From contig JAOARP010000053.1 of the NCBI GenBank assembly GCA_025210525.1, positions 62,001-126,000 on the forward strand: a DNA stretch of 64,000 nt. Direction: 5' to 3'. The notes under the pieces are model-generated. The model saw only the letters and a program-made list of their open reading frames with translations. It was not told the origin of the DNA and made no database searches. The first letter of the stretch is position 1, and each line of letters starts with the position of its first letter. Shown here piece by piece: positions 24,983 to 33,750 of this stretch. A program made the position numbers and the translations under genes. This DNA comes from Marinisporobacter sp. (GTDB taxonomy: Bacteria; Bacillota; Clostridia; Peptostreptococcales; Thermotaleaceae).

Positions 24983-25849
24983 ATGGAATGGATAGAGATT
25001 TTGAGGAAAGCTATAGATTTTTTAGAACAACATTTGCTAGAGGGAGATGTAGTAGAAAAGGTTGCTAAGGAGGTATATCTTTCACCTTTCTATTTTCAAA
25101 AGGGATTTAAGTTGATAACGGGCTATACAATAGGAGAATATGTAAGGAATAGACGTTTATACCTTGCTGCCCTTGAAGTGAACAAGGGGAATGGGCGTGT
25201 TATAGATATAGCTTATAAGTATGGTTATGATACACCGGAGAGTTTTACAAAGGCTTTTACACGGTTTCATGGCATTTCTCCTATAAAGATGAAAGAGAAA
25301 CCGGATAAGATAAATGTTTTTCACCCCTTGCAAATAAGTATATCTATTAAAGGTGGCAATAAGATAGATTATAGAATTGAAGAAGAAGAGGCTTTTAAAG
25401 TGATTGGTTTGGAGAAAACTTTTCAGTATGATAGAGCGTTTGTTGATATACCGCAGTTTTGGAAAGCGTATAATAGCCAATATGCAAAGAAATATTGCAG
25501 TATACTAACACAGTCCGCTTCAGATGTGTATGGGATATCTATAGATCAAGAGATGAAGGGGAAAATGTTTAGCTACTTAATAGCAGGTGTTTATAAAGAA
25601 AATGAAGATGTTATTGTTGAAGAGTTAAAAGTTACAACTATTCCTGCTTTAACCTGGGCCAAATTTAGATGTATAGGACCTATGCCACAAGCTTTACAGG
25701 CGTTGAATACTAGAATTTTCAATGAATGGTTACCAGGTAATTCTGATTATGAAATAGGGGCGGGGTATAATATAGAAATGTATCCTAAAGGAGATGTTCA
25801 TGATAGAGATTATGTAAGTGAAATATGGATTCCAGTAAAGCAAAAATAA
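24983..25849 (+). CDS. AraC-family regulator with GyrI-like effector domain
   Basis: 288 residues. The N-terminal double helix-turn-helix (about 8-105, with FYFQKGFKLITGYTIGEYVRNRRL and YDTPESFTKAFTRFHGISP) is the AraC DNA-binding unit in the Rob/SoxS-like N-terminal position. Residues about 125-288 form a GyrI-like small-molecule binding domain (ending DYVSEIWIPV). Start behind GGGAGG. Such proteins usually activate efflux or detoxification genes. The next gene, a C45-like hydrolase, lies 93 bp downstream and may be under its control. Confidence 0.9.
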   Translation: MEWIEILRKAIDFLEQHLLEGDVVEKVAKEVYLSPFYFQKGFKLITGYTIGEYVRNRRLYLAALEVNKGNGRVIDIAYKYGYDTPESFTKAFTRFHGISPIKMKEKPDKINVFHPLQISISIKGGNKIDYRIEEEEAFKVIGLEKTFQYDRAFVDIPQFWKAYNSQYAKKYCSILTQSASDVYGISIDQEMKGKMFSYLIAGVYKENEDVIVEELKVTTIPALTWAKFRCIGPMPQALQALNTRIFNEWLPGNSDYEIGAGYNIEMYPKGDVHDRDYVSEIWIPVKQK

Positions 25850-25942
25850 ATCTGACAAATCTGTGCAGAGAATGACAAGATTAATGATCAGGGAAAGTGT
25901 AGAATGAATTCAACCAAAAGGAAAGGGATGAAGGATTCTATG

Positions 25943-27052
25943 ATGAAACAAAAAGTAAAATATTATGAAGTAAGTGGGACACATAAAGAAATAGGAAAAC
26001 AACTTGCTAGAAAACTAGATGCAAAGAAATTTTATATGCCTGCACCCGCTTTTTTTACAGAAAAAGAAGTAGCAGAGGCAATGGAGGTTTATGACAAGTA
26101 TTGCCCAGGATTAAGAGAGGAATTAGAAGGTTTTGCAGAGGAAGCAAAGCTAGAAATTAAGGATATTGCATCTACATGGATGACCTATCTAGTACCTAGA
26201 TGTTCGGGGCTTGCTATACTTGGAAGTAAAATGGAAGACGGTCATACGAGACTAGCCAGAAATTATGAGTTTAGTATTGATGATGAAGACCTTACAGTAT
26301 GTCAAATGCAAGCTGAAGGCAAGTATACACATATAGGGGGTACTGCAGTAGGATTTGGAAGAACGGAAGGCATTAATGAGTGCGGTCTTGCAGTATCCAT
26401 GTCTTCTTGTGGATTGCCTGTAAGTAATATAGAAGGTATGAAAGTGCCTAAAATTAAGGGGCTTCAATTTTGGGCAGTTATACGAAGCATACTAGACAAT
26501 TGCAAGAATGTAGAGGAAGCTTTGAAGTTAGCACTAGAAATGCCGATTGCCTATAATATTAATTTATATCTAGCAGATGATAAGGGAAATGCTGTTTTGT
26601 TAGAAACGATAGATGGTCATAAGGCATATCAGCAAATTTCTGAGGATTCTTCTAAAAAATATGTATGTGGAACAAATCATATTGTACTCCCAGAGATTCA
26701 ACATCATGAGCCTATGGCTATGAGAAACTCTATTGTACGCTATGAGAAGTTAATACAATTTTCAGAAACAAACACCTACTTGAAAGAAACACAGATTAGG
26801 GAAATGCTACTTAAAAAATATCCAGAGGGCATGAGTTGTTATTATTATAAACAATGGTTTGGAAGTATTAAGTCTGTTGTAATGGATACGGCGGAGAGGC
26901 GTTATAGTATTTGTTGGTTTGGACAAAGAGAAAATGGCTGGGAGGATTATATTGTGGCACAGCCTATGAAAAATATGGAGAAGACTAAGCTAGTGGAAGA
27001 GGAAATAGGTAATCCTGAATTTTTTGAGTTTATTTCGATTAAGAAAAATTAA
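25943..27052 (+). CDS. C45-family acyltransferase/amidohydrolase (autoprocessing Ntn hydrolase)
   Basis: 369 residues from the ATG at 25943, 7 nt after AAGGA (further ATGs at 25940 and 25904 are less well placed). The sequence fits the peptidase C45 / acyl-CoA:6-aminopenicillanate acyltransferase-like family: YEVSGTHKEIGKQLARKL opening, an internal Arg-Cys-Ser-Gly (Cys as the likely nucleophile after self-cleavage), LARNYEF, EGINECGLAVSMSS and CGTNHIV. Substrate unknown, probably an acylated amino compound or linear amide. No signal peptide. Confidence 0.82.
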   Translation: MKQKVKYYEVSGTHKEIGKQLARKLDAKKFYMPAPAFFTEKEVAEAMEVYDKYCPGLREELEGFAEEAKLEIKDIASTWMTYLVPRCSGLAILGSKMEDGHTRLARNYEFSIDDEDLTVCQMQAEGKYTHIGGTAVGFGRTEGINECGLAVSMSSCGLPVSNIEGMKVPKIKGLQFWAVIRSILDNCKNVEEALKLALEMPIAYNINLYLADDKGNAVLLETIDGHKAYQQISEDSSKKYVCGTNHIVLPEIQHHEPMAMRNSIVRYEKLIQFSETNTYLKETQIREMLLKKYPEGMSCYYYKQWFGSIKSVVMDTAERRYSICWFGQRENGWEDYIVAQPMKNMEKTKLVEEEIGNPEFFEFISIKKN

Positions 27053-27186
27053 AATTTTCACTTAAGGGAGTGGGGGAACCCTAGGATAAATAAAAGTATA
27101 TTTTTTACTAAATATTGAATTTAAAATATGTTATTATAGTTATATTATAAATATAAACGTGGATGGATCATATAAGGAGGGGTACC

Positions 27187-27228
27187 ATGAGGTTATGTAT
27201 TGTATATACTCCATGCAAAGTTAAATAA
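27187..27228 (+). CDS. Putative 13-residue leader peptide upstream of the esterase
   Basis: A short frame reading MRLCIVYTPCKVK starts at an ATG 6 nt after AAGGAGGGG, one of the strongest ribosome binding sites in the region. Its last codons form the 5' arm of a hairpin with arms CTCCATGCAA (27209-27218) and TTGCATGGAG (27236-27245). The arm GCAAAGTTAAA can alternatively pair with TTTAACTTTGC (about 27263-27273). This is the layout of an attenuator or translation-controlled leader. No product is proven. Confidence 0.45.
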   Translation: MRLCIVYTPCKVK

Positions 27229-27310
27229 GATGCAGTTGCATGGAGAGTAAAACGTATCTATTTTTAACTTTGCCAAACTTAAATAATTATTAAAAAGGAG
27301 CGAAGTTAAT

Positions 27311-27367
27311 ATGAGTATAATAAATATAGAATCAAAAAAATATAGATTAGGCGGTGAAGAAATATGA
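27311..27367 (+). CDS. Putative 18-residue peptide coupled to the esterase
   Basis: ATG behind AAGGAG, encoding MSIINIESKKYRLGGEEI. Its TGA overlaps the esterase ATG (ATGA). The esterase has only a weak site of its own, so this frame probably serves translational coupling. Confidence 0.45.
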   Translation: MSIINIESKKYRLGGEEI

Positions 27368-28137
27368 TTTTACGTGGAAATGTATTTTCAAAAATTCTTG
27401 AAATGGAGACAGGTGTAACAGTGGTTATTCCTAATACATTTAAGGAAGGTAATACATATCAGGTTGCATATCTTCTTCATGGTCTTTGTGGTAATAATGG
27501 GAACTGGACCGATAATTCTATGTTACCTGTTTATGCAAATGAGTATAATACTATTTTTGTTATGCCAGAGGTAGCAAGAAGTTTTTATACAGATATGAAA
27601 TATGGTCAGAAATTTTTTAGCTATATTACAGAAGAATTACCACAGATTTGTAAAAGTGTCTTTCATATATCTTCTAAAAGAGAAGATACTGCAATTATTG
27701 GTGGTTCTATGGGTGGCTATGGAGCTTTAAAATGTGCTTTATCTAAACCAGAGCAATATGGTTATTGTTGTGCATTTGCTTCTGCATGCTTGTTTTTAAA
27801 AGAAGGATTGGGTAGTCAAGATGTAAAGAAGTTTAAGGAACTGTATGGCGAGCGACTGTTCAATGATTTTCAAGCAGCCTTTGGTGAGAATTTAGAATGT
27901 AGTGATAATGACGATATATTATCACTTGCTAAAAATATTTGTGATGAACCAACCAAGCCTAAAATTTATTTAGCTTGTGGAATAGAAGATTTTTTACGAG
28001 AAGATAATAAGCGGTTTAATGAGGAGATGAAGAAATTAGATTTTAAGTTTACCTATGAAGAATGGGCTGGAAATCATAGTTTCTATTTCTTTGATGAAGC
28101 ATTAAAAAGAGGGTTAGAATTCCTTTATAAAAAATAA
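27364..28137 (+). CDS. Putative esterase (alpha/beta hydrolase, EstA/tributyrin esterase-like)
   Basis: 257 residues. Nucleophile Ser115 lies in GGSMGGYGA; Asp209 (GIEDFL) and His238 (GNHSFYFF) complete a plausible triad. The YLLHGLCGNNGNW segment provides the oxyanion-loop His-Gly. This is the putative esterase / esterase D-like family acting on short acyl esters; no signal peptide is seen. It is preceded by a long leader with two tiny reading frames and competing hairpins, so expression is probably regulated at translation or attenuation level. Confidence 0.87.
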   Translation: MILRGNVFSKILEMETGVTVVIPNTFKEGNTYQVAYLLHGLCGNNGNWTDNSMLPVYANEYNTIFVMPEVARSFYTDMKYGQKFFSYITEELPQICKSVFHISSKREDTAIIGGSMGGYGALKCALSKPEQYGYCCAFASACLFLKEGLGSQDVKKFKELYGERLFNDFQAAFGENLECSDNDDILSLAKNICDEPTKPKIYLACGIEDFLREDNKRFNEEMKKLDFKFTYEEWAGNHSFYFFDEALKRGLEFLYKK

Positions 28138-28160
28138 TCATAATTCATGTTAAGTATTGA

Positions 28161-28192
28161 AGCTAAAGCTCTTTATGGAGCTTTAGCTTTTT
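28161..28192. terminator. Bidirectional terminator between esterase and MerR genes
   Basis: AGCTAAAGCTC pairs with GAGCTTTAGCT, followed by TTTTT. Almost identical to the hairpin at 24749. Confidence 0.88.
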
Positions 28193-28965
28193 CACGTTTT
28201 AATACGCATTTGAAGTTCTAGACATTCAGAGTTATTGTTTAAAATAGATAACATAGAATTAGTAACTATAATTAAGGGATCTGCAATAGGAATAGATTCT
28301 TTTTTTGCATGATGATGGAAATTGGAAATAATATCTTCTACATAATCATCATGAATGATAGTTGAAAAGCATAAGTACTCTCCCTGTTCTAATTGATATT
28401 TAGGGCATTGTTCATGGCCATTTTCAGCACAGACATAATAGTGGTTATGGTCACAAATGGTAATCAGATCATCTTCTATTTCACCAATATTTTTATCCAT
28501 ATAATCATTTGCCATCTCTAGAACATCTCTTGCTGTTATATTGTAGTCATGGTTTTTTTTTGCATATTGATAGAATGTTCGATTAGGAAATTTTTTGATA
28601 AGAAATTTATTAATATATGTATCTTGATGACTAGCAGATTTAATTAGTTTTTGTGTTTTATTCATCGTAATCGTTAGATTTTGTATTTCTTCTGATATTT
28701 TGGAAACTGTGTTTTTTAAGAGGGTAATACTAGCTTCTTGATTATCTGAGTCAAATAAATTTTTAATATCAGATACAGACATGTTTAGTTTTCTTAAGAT
28801 AAGGATACGTGCTAATATATATATTTCATTCATACCATACATTCTATATCTATTTTGACTGATATATTTTGGAAAGAGTACTTTTTTTTCTTCGAAATAT
28901 CGAATTTGATGAGTTGAAATAGACATTAATTTAGCAAGTTGACCGATTGTAATATCTTCATTCAT
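28192..28965 (-). CDS. MerR-family regulator of the efflux operon
   Basis: 257 residues. The N-terminal MerR helix-turn-helix (about 5-72: TIGQLAKLMSISTHQIRYFE) is followed by a coiled dimer helix (about 75-115) and a C-terminal ligand domain (about 140-257) containing Cys and His residues (CDHNHYYVCAENGHEQC) and resembling a GyrI-like or metal-responsive pocket. It is divergent from the MATE-RND-MFP operon, with a MerR-type 19-bp-spacer promoter between them. It probably activates that operon on binding a toxic compound. Confidence 0.88.
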   Translation of the reverse strand: MNEDITIGQLAKLMSISTHQIRYFEEKKVLFPKYISQNRYRMYGMNEIYILARILILRKLNMSVSDIKNLFDSDNQEASITLLKNTVSKISEEIQNLTITMNKTQKLIKSASHQDTYINKFLIKKFPNRTFYQYAKKNHDYNITARDVLEMANDYMDKNIGEIEDDLITICDHNHYYVCAENGHEQCPKYQLEQGEYLCFSTIIHDDYVEDIISNFHHHAKKESIPIADPLIIVTNSMLSILNNNSECLELQMRIKT

Positions 28966-29012
28966 AATTTATCTCCTTTTAAAATTATTTTGTTAATAAC
29001 AAAAGATTAGCA

Positions 29013-29043
29013 TTGACCTTAGGTCTGACCTAAGGTTTATAAT
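29013..29043 (+). promoter_or_regulatory. MerR-type promoter and operator
   Basis: TTGACC (-35) and TATAAT (-10) are spaced by 19 bp, the overlong spacing typical of MerR-activated promoters. The spacer holds the dyad ACCTTAGGTC/TGACCTAAGGT. It faces the efflux operon and adjoins the divergent MerR gene. Confidence 0.88.
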
Positions 29044-29134
29044 AATTATATTCTAAATAATCAAATTGTTAAACAAGTAAAATTATTTAATTTGGAGTAT
29101 ATGAAATTTATTTAAATGAATGAAGGGAGAAAAA

Positions 29135-30526
29135 ATGAGTTTATCAGAAAAAAGAAATATTGATTTAGGGAATGATAAAATTTCCAAGATTTTTTGGAGC
29201 TATGCTATTCCATCTATATTTGCAATGCTGGCACAGAGTACAGCTGGACTTGTAGATTCAGTATTTATTGGACGATATATTGGCGCAGATGGATTATCTG
29301 CAATCACCCTTATAATGCCTATAATTATGTTGCTTGGAGGAATAGGAACAATGATTGGTATTGGAGGGACTACATTAGCAGGGATTCATAAGGGAAAAGG
29401 GAACCTAGAAAAAAGTAATAATTATTTCAATATTACAATGGTGCTATTGAGTGGGGTAGCAATTATAGCTACAATAATTTTATTTACAATGAGTGGAAAA
29501 ATTTCAAGTTTACTAGGGGCAAAAGGGAAAGTAGCAGAATGTATGATATCCTATACAGAAATAATTTCTCTCTTTTTTATAGCATTTTTATTAACCTTTG
29601 CGGGCTCATTTTTTTTGAAATTGGACGGTAAACCTGTTGAAGTAGTTATGATTATCCTAAGTGGAACGGGGATCAATATATTGTTGGATTATCTGTTTGT
29701 AGGTGTTTTAGGATGGAATATGAAAGGGGCTGCCCTTGCAACAGGAATTTCCCAATTGATTCCTTGGATGTTGATGCTGTATATTATTAAATTCAAATCA
29801 ACTTGGATGTTTTCAATACCTAATTTTAAATTAAAAGAAATAGGTGAGATGTTATTTAATGGATCATCTGAGCTACTAAGTATGGCAGCAGCATCAATTG
29901 CTGGATTTATATACAATATCATAATAATAGAAAAAATCGGAATGGATGGGGTAGCAGCATATGCAGTAGCACTACAGATCACGACTATTTCAACATCTGT
30001 ATTTTATGGATTCGCAGAGGCTATTCAAGCTGCTGTAAGTTTTAATTTGGGAGGGAATAAACTTCATAGAGTCAAGAAATTAAGAAATATTTCTATATAT
30101 GCCAATTTGATCTCAGGGGTAATGCTATGTGTAGTTTCACTGATGTTTGGTGAAAGCATCGCTAGTATTTTCATCAAAGAGCAGATAACGATTGATATGG
30201 CTGCCTATATATTAGATTTTTATGCAGTTGCATTCCTACTAAGTGGTGTAAATATAACTTTAGCTACTTATTATACGGCTGTAAATTCACCCCTATTATC
30301 TGGAATTCTCTCTATGTCACGAAGTCTTATAGGACTTATGATAGGGTTAGTAATATTGCCATTTATATTTGGAAAGCAAGGGATTTGGATGGCAGTAATA
30401 TTTGCTGAGATAACTACAGTTGTTGTAGGAATGATATGTATGAGAAGGTATCCTTTTGGGAAATTGAACAAAAGTCATATTTTATCAATAAATCACAGAC
30501 AATCAAGAAGGAGGAACTGCATTTGA
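29135..30526 (+). CDS. MATE-family multidrug efflux transporter
   Basis: 463 residues from ATG behind AAGGGA. Twelve hydrophobic segments are arranged as two MatE repeats (first opens with IFWSYAIPSIFAMLAQSTAG; second near residue 235, MLFNGSSELLSMAAASIAGF). It exports drugs in exchange for Na+ or H+. It is the first gene after the MerR promoter, and its TGA overlaps the ATG of the next gene. The last 15 residues are basic and unusual, probably because the frame runs through the next gene's ribosome binding site. Confidence 0.92.
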   Translation: MSLSEKRNIDLGNDKISKIFWSYAIPSIFAMLAQSTAGLVDSVFIGRYIGADGLSAITLIMPIIMLLGGIGTMIGIGGTTLAGIHKGKGNLEKSNNYFNITMVLLSGVAIIATIILFTMSGKISSLLGAKGKVAECMISYTEIISLFFIAFLLTFAGSFFLKLDGKPVEVVMIILSGTGINILLDYLFVGVLGWNMKGAALATGISQLIPWMLMLYIIKFKSTWMFSIPNFKLKEIGEMLFNGSSELLSMAAASIAGFIYNIIIIEKIGMDGVAAYAVALQITTISTSVFYGFAEAIQAAVSFNLGGNKLHRVKKLRNISIYANLISGVMLCVVSLMFGESIASIFIKEQITIDMAAYILDFYAVAFLLSGVNITLATYYTAVNSPLLSGILSMSRSLIGLMIGLVILPFIFGKQGIWMAVIFAEITTVVVGMICMRRYPFGKLNKSHILSINHRQSRRRNCI

Positions 30527-33500
30527 TGAAAGAAAGAAATTTTTTCGGGAAATTAATAAATTTTTCAGTTGATAGATACAAAGTCATATACCTTATGATT
30601 GCCTTAATTACGGTTATGGGAATTTCATCCTTTATGCAATTACCAAAAGAAATCTTTCCAGAACTTAAGTTTCCATATGCTTATGTAGCAGTAACTTATG
30701 CTGGTGCATCACCAGAGGATATGGAAAAGTTAATTACAACAAAAATAGAAACGGTTGTTTCTGGCGTTGGAGATATAAAAAAGGTAAATTCAGAATCTCA
30801 AACTGGTTTTAGCCAGACCATCATACAGTTTAATATGGGTGTTAATATTTACGATAAGTTAAGAAAAATAAAGGAAGAAGTAGATCATATAAAGCATGAA
30901 TTACCAAAAGATATTGATAATCCTATAATAGGTGAATACGATGTAAGTAAAATGCCTATTATGCAGCTTACTATAAGTGGTGATTTTTCAAGAGATGAAC
31001 TGATAGATTACTCTAAAGTATTAAAGGATGAAATAAAAAAAGTTTCTGGTATTAGTAAGGTAAACGTGAGTGGTGATGACCCAAAGGAACTGGTTATTAA
31101 GATTGATCCTGCTAAAATGAGTCAATACAATATTTCAGAAGAAGATGTTGCTTTGAGTATACTAGATAAAAATCAAGATATGCCTGCTGGTGAGCAAGTT
31201 TTAAATGACAAAAGTTATACCATACGTGTAAAAAACAGCTTTAAAGCTCCAGAAGAAGTGAAGGGTATAATCGTAACTCGAATCAATAGTACCCCTGTTT
31301 TTATAAAGGATATTGGAAGTGTTGACTTCGAATATAAGAAAAATGATGCATATGCCATAGCACCTATTAATTTCAAAGAAAAGAATGAAGAATTAAAAAG
31401 AACGATTCGGATAGATGTATTAAAGAAAAAAGGTGTGAATTTAATTGAAGTATGCGGGAATGTTAGAGAGACCATTGATGGGTTAAGAGATGATTTCTTA
31501 ATACCTGAAAATTTAGAGATCAATTATGAAGAAGATATGTCAATATATGTGGAAAACAGTATTAAGGATGTATTTGGAAATGCTTTTTCGGGATTACTTG
31601 TTGTAATTATTGTATTATTCTTTTTTATTGATTTTAAGGAATCTCTATTAATTGCCTTCGTAATTCCTATGAGTTTATTAATCGCCGTATCACTATTTTC
31701 ACACTTTGGAGTAAGTATTAACATGATTAGTATTATAGGACTGATTATTTCACTAGGAATGTTAGTTGATAATGCTATTGTAGTTGTTGAAAGTATAGAA
31801 GCGATTAAAGGAAAATATGATAATATTTTTGATACGGTTAAGGATGCGACAGGAATTATAGCAGCAGCTATATTTTCTTCTACTTTAACTACAGTAGCTG
31901 CTTTCGTACCTTTAGCTATGTTAAAGGGAGATATGGGTGAAATTCTGAAACAAATACCTATTACAGTGATATTAACGTTATCAGCTTCTTTTATAGTATC
32001 TCTGTTTATAACACCAATGATTGCATCTCGTGTCTTGAAGTTAAAGGAAAAGAAAAAACACTCAAAGAGAAGAAATTGGATGTTTGTTATTTTTATTGGA
32101 TTTATTTCTTTATATGCTTTTGCAAATAATGGAGAACTTACAACTTTATCTTATGTACTTTCTCCCGTATTTGCTTTTGCTATCTATTATAAATTATTCA
32201 TGGCTAAAAATGGAATACATGATCATAGCATTATAAAAAAATATGTAAAAATTATATCAAGTGTATTGACAAGTAAAAAGAAGAGATGGGGAGTATTGAT
32301 TGTTTCCTTTTGTGTATTTGTATCTTCTGTTGCTTTACTAAGCTCTAACTTAATAAAGAAAGATAATTTTCCAAAATCAGATACAACGAGCTTAAAGGTA
32401 TCTATAACTTTATCAGGTAGTTCAACCATAGAAGACACGAGAGATATAGTTCTCAAAGCCCATGAAATATTAAAGACAAAAGAGTATATAAAATCTTATA
32501 CAGCTACGATTGATAAACATAATGCATCTATATTTTTGAAATTGCCAGTTCGAAAAAAAAGGAAGCTACATAGTGGACAGATTTCTATAAACCTTTCAAA
32601 AGAACTTCAAAAAATACCTAATGCTAAAATTAAAGTAACAACTGGCGATGAAGGAAAAGCGGCTTCCTTAGTTGTAAGGGTAAGTGGAAAAAATTACAAT
32701 GATCTTAAAGCTACTCAAGAACTATTATCTAGTAAAATAAACAAGTTATCAAATGTGGAGTATACATGGACTTCAGCAGAAGGAGGTTCACCCCAGCTTT
32801 TAGTGACCTTTGATCATAGAAAAGCTGAAATGATAGGATTAAGATCTTCTCAGATGGCTCAGCTTATAAGAAACAGTATACATGGTCGTAAGATCACAAA
32901 GATAAAAGTAAAAGACAAAGAATTAAATGTAATGCTAAAAAATGATAATATGTCCATAAATAGTATGGAGGATTTAAATAAAATTCACTTTACGAATTCA
33001 AATGGAACAAAGATTCCGTTTATCACAGTAGCTTCTTTAAAAGAAACCATAGGACCTTCCACTATTTTAAGAAAAGACAATCAAAAGGTAATTGATATAT
33101 ATATAGCTGCCAATAGAGGGGTCTCTATTACAGAATTAACTTCAGGCATAGATACAATCTTTGGTGAGATGAAAGACCAAATTCCTAAGGGCGTAGAGGC
33201 GAAGTTTGCTGGAGACTATGAGGATATGCAAGAATCTATGAAGGATTTGATAAACAAATTAATCATAGCAGTAATTTTAATCATTATTATATTAGTTATT
33301 CAATTTGACTCTTTTATCCAAACTTTTGTCGTCATATTAGCTGTTCCCATGGCTGTTGTAGGTGTTGCTTATGGATACTTTATATTTGATATAACCTTTG
33401 GCATTTTATCTATGCTAGGGGTAGTATCACTTGCTGGGATTGCAGTAAATGATTCTATTGTATTGATAGATACTATTAACCAATATAGAAAAGATGAAGG

Positions 33501-33750
33501 TATGGGAATGTTAGAATCTATTATCCAATCAGGTAAATCAAGATTTATTCCAGTACTTGCCACAAGTATTACTACGATAGCAGGGGTTATGCCTTTGGCC
33601 TTTTATAACGAAGACTATAATCAAATTGCATGGACAATTACATTTGGATTAATAGCTTCAACGGTTTTAATCTTAGTACTTGTTCCCATATTTTTATATC
33701 AATTAGAATTAATACTCACTAAAAAATCTAGTCAAGGGGTGACAAAATAA
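30526..33750 (+). CDS. RND-family efflux permease (AcrB/SwrC-like)
   Basis: 1074 residues from the ATG at 30526 behind AAGGAGG. There are twelve membrane segments and two large periplasmic-type loops. Family motifs include the opening DRYKVIYLMIALITVMGISS and LGMLVDNAIVVVES in TM4; the second of the usual two aspartates there is Asn. Proton-driven efflux of amphiphiles is likely. In monoderm Clostridia it works with the MFP subunit encoded next and without an outer-membrane channel. It overlaps the downstream gene by one base. Confidence 0.93.
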   Translation: MKERNFFGKLINFSVDRYKVIYLMIALITVMGISSFMQLPKEIFPELKFPYAYVAVTYAGASPEDMEKLITTKIETVVSGVGDIKKVNSESQTGFSQTIIQFNMGVNIYDKLRKIKEEVDHIKHELPKDIDNPIIGEYDVSKMPIMQLTISGDFSRDELIDYSKVLKDEIKKVSGISKVNVSGDDPKELVIKIDPAKMSQYNISEEDVALSILDKNQDMPAGEQVLNDKSYTIRVKNSFKAPEEVKGIIVTRINSTPVFIKDIGSVDFEYKKNDAYAIAPINFKEKNEELKRTIRIDVLKKKGVNLIEVCGNVRETIDGLRDDFLIPENLEINYEEDMSIYVENSIKDVFGNAFSGLLVVIIVLFFFIDFKESLLIAFVIPMSLLIAVSLFSHFGVSINMISIIGLIISLGMLVDNAIVVVESIEAIKGKYDNIFDTVKDATGIIAAAIFSSTLTTVAAFVPLAMLKGDMGEILKQIPITVILTLSASFIVSLFITPMIASRVLKLKEKKKHSKRRNWMFVIFIGFISLYAFANNGELTTLSYVLSPVFAFAIYYKLFMAKNGIHDHSIIKKYVKIISSVLTSKKKRWGVLIVSFCVFVSSVALLSSNLIKKDNFPKSDTTSLKVSITLSGSSTIEDTRDIVLKAHEILKTKEYIKSYTATIDKHNASIFLKLPVRKKRKLHSGQISINLSKELQKIPNAKIKVTTGDEGKAASLVVRVSGKNYNDLKATQELLSSKINKLSNVEYTWTSAEGGSPQLLVTFDHRKAEMIGLRSSQMAQLIRNSIHGRKITKIKVKDKELNVMLKNDNMSINSMEDLNKIHFTNSNGTKIPFITVASLKETIGPSTILRKDNQKVIDIYIAANRGVSITELTSGIDTIFGEMKDQIPKGVEAKFAGDYEDMQESMKDLINKLIIAVILIIIILVIQFDSFIQTFVVILAVPMAVVGVAYGYFIFDITFGILSMLGVVSLAGIAVNDSIVLIDTINQYRKDEGMGMLESIIQSGKSRFIPVLATSITTIAGVMPLAFYNEDYNQIAWTITFGLIASTVLILVLVPIFLYQLELILTKKSSQGVTK

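Noticed and set aside
30436..30525. N-terminal extension of the RND permease
   Set aside because: It overlaps the end of the MATE gene; the ATG at 30526 has AAGGAGG and gives the family-typical start.
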